Part shown: one piece after another, positions 8,214 through 16,914 of the stretch
How positions within the stretch are numbered: position 1 is the first letter of the stretch
How the letters are laid out: the number at the start of each line of letters is the position of its first letter
NCBI RefSeq assembly: GCF_003002925.1
Contig: NZ_PVTK01000001.1
Coordinates: 682,001 to 746,000 of the forward strand
Reading direction: 5' to 3'
DNA length: 64,000 nt
Source of the DNA: Vreelandella songnenensis
Lineage (GTDB): Bacteria; Pseudomonadota; Gammaproteobacteria; Pseudomonadales; Halomonadaceae
The notes under the pieces: model-generated
The model's input: the letters and a program-made list of their open reading frames with translations, nothing else
Databases searched by the model: none
What the model was told of the DNA's origin: nothing
Translations under genes and position numbers: made by a program

Positions 8214-10172
8214 TCAGAAATCCACGCTCAAGCCTAGCCACACGCGGCGACCATCTTCGACATAGCCGTACTCATCGTAGGTAATCTCTTCATCCAGCAC
8301 GTTATAGATACCGGCCTTGAGCTGGGTGTTGTCATTCAGCTGATAGCCAATGCCGGTATCCACGAACGTATAGGAAGGCGCGATGGTGGAATTTGAGGAT
8401 GGCCCGCTGACCGGTTGGCTCTCCTCGCCTCGGTAGGTCAGCTTGGTCCACTGGCTTAATCGGCTAGAGACCTGCCAATCAAGCGATGCCGACACCTGGT
8501 GGCGCGGTAATTGCGTCAACGGGCTGCCTGCATACTCGCCGCTTTTCTGCTCAGAATCTGTGAAGGTATAGCTGCCGGTCAGGTCAAGTGACCCATTGAG
8601 CGGCGCGGATAGACTGACCTCGACGCCACGGGTAACGGCTTCATCGACGTTAACGCGGTACGTCGGGTCGCTGCCAAAGTCGTTGGGCCCCGCATCACAA
8701 ATCGCGACCGGGCAAGCGATTCGGGTGATTTTGTCATCGAAGTCATTGTGAAAGACCGTCAGGCTTGCGCTGAGGCCATCTTCATTTGCGTAGTAGAGGG
8801 CCAATTCCTTGTTGAGTGAGGTTTCAGGCTTTAGGTCGGGGTTGCCGTACACGTTGCCCCCACGGCTAACCTGGCCCCAGTCAGGCGCGGTTTCACGGAT
8901 ATTGGGTGAGCGATACCCGGTTGATATACCGCCTTTCAATGTCCAGTTCGGTGTCATGTTCCACACGCTGTAAAGTCGGGGGCTCAGGTGGCTGCTGTAC
9001 TTGTCCGACTCATCCAGACGAATGCCACCGGTCAATGACCAGCTATCGGTCAACATCCACTCATCTTCGACAAACAGCGCCCACTGGTTCTGGTCAAGGG
9101 TTACACGGTCTGAAATCTGATTGGTGGTATTATCCTCAAGCGCCTGTCTTTCATAACTGCCGCCCAAGGTCAGCATGTGCATACCAAGCGGCATCACCAG
9201 GCTGGTCTTGGCCGTGGTATTGGTGATCTCGATATCCCGCGAGCGGTTTTCACTGCTTTCGCGCTGTACAAAAGTTTCCGTGGTGCCGATATCGAAGCGC
9301 CCGCTGTGGGTCAGGGCGACGTGCCGGTTGGTAAACTCGTCAAATCTATCTTCACAACCGCCCCGGCAGCCTTCAGCGGGTGCCGAACGGCCCATCAATG
9401 ACTGGCGCTCCTGCTCGGTAATACCCGCTTCAAAGGTAACGTCGTGATTATCCGCCGCCGCTAGGCTTAGGCGTGCCGTCAAGCTTTGCAACTGCTTGTC
9501 TTCATGACCATTGAGAATATCGTCTTCATCACGCTGTGAAGCCCGGCCGTACAGTTGAAGACCAAGCGTATCGCTTACTAACGGGCCGCTCAGGTAGAAA
9601 TTGGCCTGTCGGCTATCACCGGCATCGCTGCTTTCCTGCAGCACCGTATCGAGCTGAAGATTGCCGTGCCACTGCTGGGCCACCTTTCGAGTTATCACAT
9701 TGATCACCCCGCCGATGGCATCTGAGCCGTAGAGGGTTGACATGGGCCCGCGCACCACTTCGATACGCTCAATGGCCTGCAGTGGCGGCAACCAGTCCTG
9801 TTCAAACCCTGCGCTGCCGTTAGGGCGCGATTCACGCGAACTCTGCGGGCGGCCATCTATAAGAATCAGCGTGTATTGGGCAGGCATACCGCGAATGGAA
9901 ATGTCGTGTCCGTTATCCCCTGCCCCGCCTCCGGTAATCGTGACCCCGGGAACATCCCGCAGCGCATCCGTCACATCTTGATAATGCCCACGCTCTAGCT
10001 GCTCGCGGGAAAGCACGCTAATGGAGGCAGGCGCATCCTTGGCCTGCTGCTCGAATCCCGATGCAGTCACGACCATATTGTTCAATGCTTCGGATTGCTG
10101 TGCCAAGGCAGAGCCTGCTGCTAATGAGGTAACGGTAGTGGCTAGTAGCGTTCGTTTGAATGAGCCAGACAT
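8214..10172 (-). CDS. TonB-dependent catecholate-siderophore receptor (CirA/FepA-like), second copy
   Basis: A 652-residue outer-membrane receptor related to the one at 5820-8039. Signal peptide 1-24 ends 'ALA'; TonB box 'NNMVVTA' at 31-37; plug motifs 'SIRGMPAQYTLILIDGRPQ' and 'IERIEVVRGPMSTLYGSDAIGG'; the C-terminus ends in 'LSVDF'. Its length is nearer CirA/IrgA (about 660). The two receptors are convergent and share N-terminal sequence patterns, but differ enough to suggest different ligands. A Fur-like site lies about 30-50 bases upstream of the start. It is probably a ferric catecholate or siderophore-breakdown-product receptor using the adjacent importer. Confidence 0.87.
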   Translation of the reverse strand: MSGSFKRTLLATTVTSLAAGSALAQQSEALNNMVVTASGFEQQAKDAPASISVLSREQLERGHYQDVTDALRDVPGVTITGGGAGDNGHDISIRGMPAQYTLILIDGRPQSSRESRPNGSAGFEQDWLPPLQAIERIEVVRGPMSTLYGSDAIGGVINVITRKVAQQWHGNLQLDTVLQESSDAGDSRQANFYLSGPLVSDTLGLQLYGRASQRDEDDILNGHEDKQLQSLTARLSLAAADNHDVTFEAGITEQERQSLMGRSAPAEGCRGGCEDRFDEFTNRHVALTHSGRFDIGTTETFVQRESSENRSRDIEITNTTAKTSLVMPLGMHMLTLGGSYERQALEDNTTNQISDRVTLDQNQWALFVEDEWMLTDSWSLTGGIRLDESDKYSSHLSPRLYSVWNMTPNWTLKGGISTGYRSPNIRETAPDWGQVSRGGNVYGNPDLKPETSLNKELALYYANEDGLSASLTVFHNDFDDKITRIACPVAICDAGPNDFGSDPTYRVNVDEAVTRGVEVSLSAPLNGSLDLTGSYTFTDSEQKSGEYAGSPLTQLPRHQVSASLDWQVSSRLSQWTKLTYRGEESQPVSGPSSNSTIAPSYTFVDTGIGYQLNDNTQLKAGIYNVLDEEITYDEYGYVEDGRRVWLGLSVDF

Positions 10173-10200
10173 GGCGCGTCCCTTGTCGAAAACATCGTAA

Positions 10201-10220
10201 GATAAATGAGAACTATTAGC
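10201..10220 (-). promoter_or_regulatory. Candidate Fur box upstream of the second receptor
   Basis: GATAAATGAGAACTATTAGC resembles the Fur consensus (GATAAT-type units, AT-rich). It is placed 29-48 bases before the receptor start, consistent with repression by Fur. Confidence 0.45.
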
Positions 10221-10353
10221 GTTGATATCTTAACGGTTTGGACCCCATAACGGGTGGGACAAGCCGTTCACCAACCCGCAACCTAAATGCCAATTATTTT
10301 CATTTGTAATATTGGCTGGCATAATGAGGTGATTACCTGCTCGGCGGTTTCTT

Positions 10354-11289
10354 ATGTACGACTTTGACGAACTCAATGCTTTTGCCAATGTGATGGCGAC
10401 CGGGAGTCTTACGCGCAGCGCGCAGGCGATGGGGCTTGCCAAGTCGACGCTCAGCCGGCGTATCAGCCAGCTGGAAAATCGCCTCAACCAGCCCCTGCTG
10501 CGCCGCCAGGCCAATCGCCTGATTCCTACCGAGGCAGGGCTCCTGTTTCATACCTACTGCAAGGAGCTTCTGGCGCTGGCCGCCAACAGCCAGGAGGCGC
10601 TGGCCGAGCTGAAGGAGGATATCTGCGGGCCGTTGACGCTCAAGGTCCATACCTCGCTGACTCGCGGCTGGGCGAGCGCGCTGATCAACGAATTCGTCGA
10701 CCTTTACCCCTATATCGAGCTGACCCTGCAGACGTTGGATGCCCTACCCACCTCGCCGGATAGCCACTGCGTGCACGTCTGGATTGGCGAGCTGGGCGAT
10801 TGCGGGCTTAATCAAGAGGTGGTCGGCGAGCTTTCGCGCGGCCTTTACACCAGCCCGCGGTATCAGGAGGCAGCGCCACTGCCGGTTCATCCCCGCGAGC
10901 TTTGCCATCACGCCTGGGTGGATTTGCTGGGCACTACCCAGGAAGGGCTTTCACTGCGCCACCACCAAGGTGAATCCTACGCTTTTCATCCTCCGCGCTC
11001 GCGCTTGCGGGTTGATCTGGCGCTGCTGCACATGGACGCCATTGCTCGTGGCCAGGGAATTGGCGTGCTGCCGCACTGGCTGGTTCAGCAGCGTGAACAG
11101 CACCACCCCGGTGAGCTGATGGCCTGCCTGCCCGAGTGGGCGCCGCCGCCGCTTCCCATTACGCTACTTTATGCTTACGGCCATCAGCCGCGCCGCGTTC
11201 ATGCTCTGCTGGATTTCCTGCGCGCCAGTACGCCAGCGCAGTGGCAACACGGGGCAAACCGCTATTTGGGTCAACCGCTTGCCAGTTAG
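10354..11289 (+). CDS. LysR-family transcriptional regulator
   Basis: A 311-residue LysR-type regulator. Residues 1-60 form the winged helix-turn-helix ('FANVMATGSLTRSAQAMGLAKSTLSRRISQLE'-type pattern), followed by a linker helix and an effector-binding domain. It is divergent from the second siderophore receptor and 73 bases upstream of an AEC carrier on the same strand. Either could be its target. The control region contains an inverted repeat GCCAAT/ATTGGC (10289-10316) that could be its site. The effector is unknown. Confidence 0.88.
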   Translation: MYDFDELNAFANVMATGSLTRSAQAMGLAKSTLSRRISQLENRLNQPLLRRQANRLIPTEAGLLFHTYCKELLALAANSQEALAELKEDICGPLTLKVHTSLTRGWASALINEFVDLYPYIELTLQTLDALPTSPDSHCVHVWIGELGDCGLNQEVVGELSRGLYTSPRYQEAAPLPVHPRELCHHAWVDLLGTTQEGLSLRHHQGESYAFHPPRSRLRVDLALLHMDAIARGQGIGVLPHWLVQQREQHHPGELMACLPEWAPPPLPITLLYAYGHQPRRVHALLDFLRASTPAQWQHGANRYLGQPLAS

Positions 11290-11362
11290 CTAGCCGATTA
11301 ACGACAATAGCCCGGCCTTTCTGCCAAGGACGTCTGTTAAAGGCGTCTGTTAAGGACTATGC

Positions 11363-12238
11363 ATGCTTGCTGAACTGTTTGCCGTCATGGCGCCCGTGCT
11401 TGCCGGGGCGGGGTTGGGGTTTTTCTGGGTGCGCCTGGGCCACCCTTTCCCGGTCGATTTCGTGACCCGTCTGGTTTTCAATATTGGTACGCCCTCGCTG
11501 GTGCTGGCCTCGCTTGCGGGTGCCGACATCGACGCCGCCACTTTTGGCCAGACCATGCTGGCCGCCGCACTGGTCATTCTGACCATGGGGGCTTGTACCT
11601 TTCTGACTGCGCGGCTGTTGCGCCGAGACTGGCGCGTACTGCTGGCGCCCATGATGTACCCCAACACCGGTAATATGGGCTTGCCGGTGGTGCTCTATGC
11701 CTTTGGCAGCGCGGGGTTTGCCTACGGTATTACGGTCATGGTGACCGTCTCGCTTTTCCAGTTCACGCTCGGGGCCGCGCTCAGCAGCAAGGATAATCCG
11801 CTGAAGACCCTGGCCAGGACGCCCACGGTTTACGCCATCGTGATCGCCATGGCGCTGCTCTTGACCGACACCTCACTGCCGGCGTGGCTTGCCAATACTG
11901 TGCACCTGATGTCCGGCTTCACGGTTCCCTTGATGCTGATAACGCTCGGCGTCTCGCTTGCCAGCATTCAGGTAAAAAGCCTGCGTTCAGGGCTTGGGTT
12001 CAGCCTGGTACGTATTCCGCTTGCCGCCACGGCCGCCTGGCTGATTGCTGGCTGGGTCGGGCTTTCTCCACTGGCGCAAAGCATTCTGGTCGTGCAGATG
12101 TGCATGCCGGTAGCGGTGTTCAACTATCTGTTTGCCCAGCGTGCCCAGCGCGAACCCGCGTATGTGGCAAGCCTTGTGTTCTGCTCGACGCTGCTGGCGC
12201 TTGTATATCTGCCGGCGCTTCTGGCGCTGCTCATGTAG
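11363..12238 (+). CDS. AEC (auxin efflux carrier) family transporter
   Basis: A 291-residue inner-membrane protein with about ten membrane segments and little soluble sequence. 'NIGTPSLVLASLA' near residue 38 and 'MYPNTGNMGLPVVLYAFG' near residue 96 are the N-terminal half signatures of the AEC family (MdcF/YfdV-like), which carries organic anions. Start supported by AAGGAC six to eight bases upstream of the ATG. It follows the LysR gene and may be controlled by it. Substrate unknown. Confidence 0.85.
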   Translation: MLAELFAVMAPVLAGAGLGFFWVRLGHPFPVDFVTRLVFNIGTPSLVLASLAGADIDAATFGQTMLAAALVILTMGACTFLTARLLRRDWRVLLAPMMYPNTGNMGLPVVLYAFGSAGFAYGITVMVTVSLFQFTLGAALSSKDNPLKTLARTPTVYAIVIAMALLLTDTSLPAWLANTVHLMSGFTVPLMLITLGVSLASIQVKSLRSGLGFSLVRIPLAATAAWLIAGWVGLSPLAQSILVVQMCMPVAVFNYLFAQRAQREPAYVASLVFCSTLLALVYLPALLALLM

Positions 12239-12331
12239 CGTTAAAAGTGAACCTGCCATGAGGCAAAGAGTCACTGCTAGACTGATGAGTTCGGCACTCA
12301 ACGTGCGGCTACCTCACCTAAAGGGCTCTTT

Positions 12332-13495
12332 ATGCAAGATGCAAACAAGAAAAACACGACTTCCCGCTGGCTAGCGCCTGGATTCGCCGCACTGTGCCTG
12401 ACAGCGGGCATGGCCAGTGCTCAGGGCGAGGTGATTGAAACCGAGCATCTGCCGATCAGCCTCGAACGTGTTGCAGAGGGCTTCGAGCACCCCTGGGCGG
12501 TGGCCTTCCTGCCCGATGGCCGCTATCTGGTCAGCGAACGCAACGGGCAGTTGAATCTGGTCGAAGACAATGGCCAGTCAAGGGTTCTGGAAGGCTTGCC
12601 CCAGGTCAATCATCACGGCCAGGGCGGCCTTCTGGACGTGGTACTGCATCCCGGTTTTGGAGACGGCAGCGGCGAACATGACTGGATTTACTTCACTTGG
12701 AGCAAGCCGGATGCCGACGGCAGTCGCAGCGCGCTTTCCCGGGTGAAATGGGAAGGCGACACGCTGGGTGAAGTGGAGAATCTGTTCGAGCAGGACCGTG
12801 CCTCAGGACCTGGGCGTCATTATGGCTCGCGCCTTGCCTGGCTTGGCGATGGCACCCTGCTGATGAGCATCGGCGACCGCGGATCGGACCCTACCCGCGC
12901 CCAGGCCCGCGATGATCATGCAGGCTCTACTGTGCGGCTGACCGACACCGGCGGCGTGCCGGAAGACAACCCCTTTGTGGATGATCCCGATACCCTTGAT
13001 GAGATCTACACCCTGGGCAATCGCAATATTCAGGGAATGGTGGTACGCCGCAACGGCGACGCCTGGGCCTCGGAACACGGGCCCCTGACCGGCGATGAGC
13101 TGAACCTGCTCGAGGCGGGCAATAACTACGGCTGGCCGGAGGTAACGCTGGGTAATGATTACGCGACCAACGAGCCACTAGGTGCCGATTCACTGCCCGG
13201 CATGATCGACCCGCATTACGACTTTGAAATTCGCTTTGCGCCTTCGGGTCTTGCCGAAGTCAGCGGCGAGCTTTTCAGCGCCTGGGAAGGTAACCTGCTG
13301 GCGGGCGGGCTGAGCAGCGAACAGCTTCTGCGCGTGGCGCTCGATGGCGACCAGGTTATCGATACCGAGCGCTTGCTGGAGGGGGAAATAGGCCGTATCC
13401 GCGATGTCCGCCAAGGCCCGGACGGGGCCATTTACTTGCTTACTGATGAAAGTCAGGGCAGCCTTTACCGCCTGCGTCCCGCAGACCAACCCTGA
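12332..13495 (+). CDS. PQQ-dependent soluble aldose sugar dehydrogenase (YliI/Asd-like)
   Basis: A 387-residue periplasmic six-bladed beta-propeller quinoprotein of the GdhB/YliI group. Signal peptide 1-30 ends 'ASA'. 'FEHPWAVAFLPDGRYLVSER' and 'HHGQGGLLDVVLHPGF' (with the family's catalytic His) are diagnostic, as is 'YTLGNRNIQGM'. It oxidises aldoses to lactones with PQQ and Ca2+. No PQQ biosynthesis gene is in the window, so cofactor source cannot be judged. It is followed after 60 bases by the histidine kinase gene on the same strand. Confidence 0.88.
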   Translation: MQDANKKNTTSRWLAPGFAALCLTAGMASAQGEVIETEHLPISLERVAEGFEHPWAVAFLPDGRYLVSERNGQLNLVEDNGQSRVLEGLPQVNHHGQGGLLDVVLHPGFGDGSGEHDWIYFTWSKPDADGSRSALSRVKWEGDTLGEVENLFEQDRASGPGRHYGSRLAWLGDGTLLMSIGDRGSDPTRAQARDDHAGSTVRLTDTGGVPEDNPFVDDPDTLDEIYTLGNRNIQGMVVRRNGDAWASEHGPLTGDELNLLEAGNNYGWPEVTLGNDYATNEPLGADSLPGMIDPHYDFEIRFAPSGLAEVSGELFSAWEGNLLAGGLSSEQLLRVALDGDQVIDTERLLEGEIGRIRDVRQGPDGAIYLLTDESQGSLYRLRPADQP

Positions 13496-13555
13496 TACAT
13501 GACTAAATAACGGCTTTTTCAGTGATGAAATGCTCAACACCACCATGGATGCAGC

Positions 13556-15001
13556 ATGCGACTTCGTAACTTAATCATTCTTACTGTCATCGTGCCGCTG
13601 TTCGTCGTGCTGGTGGTGTTCAGCCTGGTGGCCATCAAGTCGCTCGAGGACAACGTCCGCTCCAAACTGCAGACCGAAGTCGAGATCATCACTCGGGCGC
13701 TGAGTACATCGTTAAGCTACGCCGTTGCCCGGGAAAGCCCTGCCCCGCTTGAAGAAGCGCTTCAGTCGGCCTTTTCATTTCACCGTATTTATGGCGCTTA
13801 TGTGTTTGATCTGCAGGGCCGCGAAGTCTACGGGCTGGGCCTTGGCAAGGATCTCTTTACCGCCGAAGAGATCCGCCAGGTCATCGAGCGCAACGACCTC
13901 TACAGCAATTACCGCCAGCAGGAAGGCTGGACCTACTACTCGGCGCTGACGCCGCTGCGCACTCAGGATGGCACCGTTCACGGCGTGCTTCAGGTCAACC
14001 GGCTCAATACCGGGATCGAGAACTACACCGGCTTTATCAGCATAGTGGCGGTACTCGTTTTCGTGATTGGCGCTGCAGGCATCGTGTTCAGCATCTGGTG
14101 GGGGTTCAGGCGCTATATCGAGCGGCCGCTCAACCGGTTGCTGCACGTGATGCTGCTGGTCGAGGATGGCGACCGCAGCCAGCGTGCCACCGTTGAGGGG
14201 CCTGCAGAATACCGCCGCCTTGCCTCGGGCCTGAACGGCATGCTGGACGCCATGGCGGAGAAGGATCGCGATATCGAGGTACGCCAGAACCGGGAAATCG
14301 AGCTGGAAAAACGCCTGCGTAAATCCAAGAAGCTGGCCGAGCTGGGCGTTCTGGCCGCCGGGGTTGCCCATGAAATCGGCGCACCGCTGACGGTCATCAA
14401 TGGTCAGGCTCAGCGCCTTGCACGCCGCGATGTCATCGGTGATGACGAGCGGGCCAGGCTTGGCCGCATTCGCGGTGAGGTCGAACGCATTGTCGAAATC
14501 GTGCGCCAACTGATGGAATTAGGCCGCCAGCACAATGTCGAAAAGGGCGAACTGGCGTTGGATCAGTTGGTAAAAAGCGCCAGCGACCTGGTGGAAGAGG
14601 AGCTTGAGCCACGAAATATCCGGCTGGATGTTGATCTTCCCTCCCCCACCCCCCATTTACTGGCCAATGGGCAGCAGATCGTTCAGGTACTGACCAACTT
14701 GCTGCGTAACGCAGCACAGGCACCCGATGTCAGCCACGTTCGCGTAAGAGCGCGCAAGAACCAGCACGAATTAACGCTTTGGGTAGAAGACAACGGCCCA
14801 GGTATTCCAGTTGCCAACCACCAGCACGTGTTCGACCCGTTCTTCACGACGAAACCGGTGGGTCAAGGCAGTGGCCTGGGGCTTTCCATGGTGCATCGAA
14901 TTATCAATGACCACGGCGGTACGATTGGCGTATTCAACAGCGCACTTGGCGGCGCTGGGTTTGAAATTACGCTCCCCCTTAGTGAAACCGCATCCGCTTG
15001 A
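13556..15001 (+). CDS. Membrane sensor histidine kinase
   Basis: A 481-residue sensor kinase. Membrane segment 1 is at about 7-28, a periplasmic domain of about 130 residues follows, membrane segment 2 is at 160-182, then HAMP, a dimerisation/phosphoacceptor helix with His272 in 'AHEIGAPL', and an ATPase domain with N-box 'LTNLLRNAAQ', G1 'VEDNGPGIP' and G2 'GSGLGLSMV'. The H-box has Gly-Ala where most kinases have Arg/Asn-Asn. It phosphorylates the NtrC-type regulator encoded next, whose GTG starts 11 bases after this stop. The signal is unknown; the periplasmic domain suggests an extracytoplasmic cue. Confidence 0.9.
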   Translation: MRLRNLIILTVIVPLFVVLVVFSLVAIKSLEDNVRSKLQTEVEIITRALSTSLSYAVARESPAPLEEALQSAFSFHRIYGAYVFDLQGREVYGLGLGKDLFTAEEIRQVIERNDLYSNYRQQEGWTYYSALTPLRTQDGTVHGVLQVNRLNTGIENYTGFISIVAVLVFVIGAAGIVFSIWWGFRRYIERPLNRLLHVMLLVEDGDRSQRATVEGPAEYRRLASGLNGMLDAMAEKDRDIEVRQNREIELEKRLRKSKKLAELGVLAAGVAHEIGAPLTVINGQAQRLARRDVIGDDERARLGRIRGEVERIVEIVRQLMELGRQHNVEKGELALDQLVKSASDLVEEELEPRNIRLDVDLPSPTPHLLANGQQIVQVLTNLLRNAAQAPDVSHVRVRARKNQHELTLWVEDNGPGIPVANHQHVFDPFFTTKPVGQGSGLGLSMVHRIINDHGGTIGVFNSALGGAGFEITLPLSETASA

Positions 15002-15012
15002 GGACAACATTT

Positions 15013-16413
15013 GTGACCCATCAGGAAAACCTCTTACCTTTACTGGTAGTGGAAGACGACCCGGCGATACGCGAGCTGTTAGAAGAAGAGCTGCAAGATG
15101 CGGGCTATCAAACGTTAGGCGTCCCCAGTGCCGAAGAGGCCATTGCCCTATTAAGTCATACGCCCGTTGCCATGGTGATTACCGATGTACGCCTGCCGGG
15201 GATGACCGGCATCCAGCTGTTGCAACAGCTGCGCCAGAGCGGCAGCGAGGTGGGGATTATCGTCATTACGGCGTTTGGCACCATCGACCAGGCAGTAGAA
15301 GCGCTGAAGCTGGGTGCTGACGACTTCTTGACCAAACCGCTTGATCTGGACGCCATCCGTGAGGCCGTGTTCCGCGTTCTGGAACGCCAGCGTCTGTCGC
15401 TTTCGCACGATACGGAGCTTAGCCATTTTCACGGTATCGTGGGGAAAAGCGATGCCATGCAGTCGCTTTTTCACGATGCCTCGCGCTTGGCCAAAAGCAA
15501 TGCACCCATTCTGATTCTAGGCGAGAGCGGTACCGGCAAGGAGCTTTTGGCGCGTGCCATTCACCAGGAAAGTCCGCGCCATGAGGCTCCCTTTATTCCC
15601 GTCAACTGCGCCAGTATTCCGGCAGACTTGATGGAGAGCGAGTTTTTTGGTCATGTGAAAGGCGCTTTCACCGGTGCCAATGAAGCGCGCAAGGGGCTTT
15701 TTCAAACCGCCCAGGGCGGCAGCCTGTTTCTGGATGAGATTGGCGAAATGCCGATCAATCTTCAGGCCAAGCTGCTCCGCGCGCTTCAGGAAAAGACCAT
15801 CCGCCCGGTAGGCGGCGAGCGCGAAGAGCCTGTCGATGTACGTATCATCGCCGCCACACACCGTAATCTGGATAAGGAGATCGAGCAGGAGAGCTTCAGG
15901 AGCGACCTTTTTTATCGCCTGGAAACCTTTTCGCTACGCATCCCCCCGCTGCGTGAACGGGGCAGCGATATCGAGCACCTGATTTTCGCGCTCATTGATA
16001 AACACGCCGAAGCTCAGGACAAGCAGATCGAGCAGATCGAGCCGGACGCGCTCAATAGCCTGCTGCACTACTCCTACCCCGGTAACGTTCGCGAGCTGGA
16101 AAACGCCATCATGCGCGCGGTCACGTTGAGCGAAGAGGGTGTTTTACAGCATCAGGACCTTCCCGAGCGGCTACGCGAACAGTCGCATCAGGATGCAGGA
16201 GTAGAAATCACGCCTACACTGACTGGCGAAATCCTACCGGGCTCCCAGCTTCCGGCTCCAACGCCCACGCGCTGGCCAAGCCTTGAAGAGGTAGAGAAGC
16301 GCTATATTCGCAAGGTGCTGGAAGCAACGGGAGGCAATAAGCGGCGTACCGCAGAACTGTTGGGAATAGCACGACGCACGCTGTACCGCCGGCTTGAAGA
16401 CAGTGAAGAGTAA
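15013..16413 (+). CDS. NtrC-family sigma-54-dependent response regulator
   Basis: A 466-residue regulator: receiver domain 1-125 with phospho-acceptor Asp58 ('VITDVRLPG') and Lys108; AAA+ domain with Walker A 'GESGTGKE' (170-177) and the sigma-54 contact loop 'GAFTGA' (217-222); C-terminal Fis-type helix-turn-helix 'NKRRTAELLGIARRTLYRRL'. The GTG at 15013 is chosen because AGGA lies eight bases upstream; an upstream TTG overlapping the kinase stop is less likely. It activates sigma-54 promoters when phosphorylated by the kinase encoded before it. Targets are not evident locally. Confidence 0.92.
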   Translation: MTHQENLLPLLVVEDDPAIRELLEEELQDAGYQTLGVPSAEEAIALLSHTPVAMVITDVRLPGMTGIQLLQQLRQSGSEVGIIVITAFGTIDQAVEALKLGADDFLTKPLDLDAIREAVFRVLERQRLSLSHDTELSHFHGIVGKSDAMQSLFHDASRLAKSNAPILILGESGTGKELLARAIHQESPRHEAPFIPVNCASIPADLMESEFFGHVKGAFTGANEARKGLFQTAQGGSLFLDEIGEMPINLQAKLLRALQEKTIRPVGGEREEPVDVRIIAATHRNLDKEIEQESFRSDLFYRLETFSLRIPPLRERGSDIEHLIFALIDKHAEAQDKQIEQIEPDALNSLLHYSYPGNVRELENAIMRAVTLSEEGVLQHQDLPERLREQSHQDAGVEITPTLTGEILPGSQLPAPTPTRWPSLEEVEKRYIRKVLEATGGNKRRTAELLGIARRTLYRRLEDSEE

Positions 16414-16433
16414 TTAAATCCACCATAAGAAAA

Positions 16434-16467
16434 AGGCCAATCAGCAAGCGCTGACCTGGCCTTTTTT
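16434..16467 (+). terminator. Terminator after the two-component genes (possibly bidirectional)
   Basis: AGGCCA...TGGCCT with an inner CAGC/GCTG pairing, followed by TTTTTT and preceded by AAAAA, so it could also end the minus-strand lipoprotein transcript. Confidence 0.85.
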
Positions 16468-16487
16468 ATTAGATCAATTATACAGGA

Positions 16488-16685
16488 TCAGGTGCCATCG
16501 TCGGTGGGCGGCACGCCGTTGGCGTCATCGTTGGCCATCGGCCCCGAATTCAGTGGCTCTTGGGGTTCAGGCTGAGCGTTTTCGTTAGGCGCGTCCTCAT
16601 CACCACAGCCACCCAGCGCCATGACGCTAAACGCACAGATCATGGCTAGAAACAGCGCCTTCATACGATATTTATTTAGCATCAC
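16488..16685 (-). CDS. Small acidic lipoprotein of unknown function
   Basis: A 65-residue predicted lipoprotein. The N-terminus is basic, then a hydrophobic stretch ends in the lipobox 'LGGC' (Cys27). The 39-residue mature part is low-complexity and rich in Asp, Glu, Asn and Pro with no visible domain. Start is GTG at 16685 with GGAG about nine bases upstream; an ATG directly follows. It is in tandem with a second acidic lipoprotein on the same strand but with a terminator between. I do not recognise it. Confidence 0.6.
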   Translation of the reverse strand: MMLNKYRMKALFLAMICAFSVMALGGCGDEDAPNENAQPEPQEPLNSGPMANDDANGVPPTDDGT

Positions 16686-16810
16686 TATGTCGCTCTCCTT
16701 TGCATTTCATAGGGCTTGGTACAAGGGCGTTCACTTACTACCAGCTATCAACATAGTCAACTACCTAGGCGTTGCAAGGGATTTCCCCGTTACGCCGACA
16801 ATAGGCCCAT

Positions 16811-16836
16811 AAAAAAACCCCCGCGGGCGCGGGGGG
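16811..16836 (-). terminator. Terminator after the second acidic lipoprotein gene
   Basis: On the minus strand CCCCGC-GCC-CGCGGGG-like GC-rich hairpin is followed by seven T residues. It lies about 80 bases past the stop of the gene at 16915-17295. Confidence 0.85.
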
Positions 16837-16914
16837 AAGGATGATAAACCGTGTGGAGCAGCCGCAGGGAACGAACAGCTGAAGCGGCTTATCATCGTAG
16901 GGAGCGGTACGCGG

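Noticed and set aside
11320..11356. Short near-duplicate (GCGTCTGTTAA-like units) ahead of the AEC carrier gene
   Set aside because: Only two imperfect copies of about 11 bases; likely chance or a small slippage, with no further structure.
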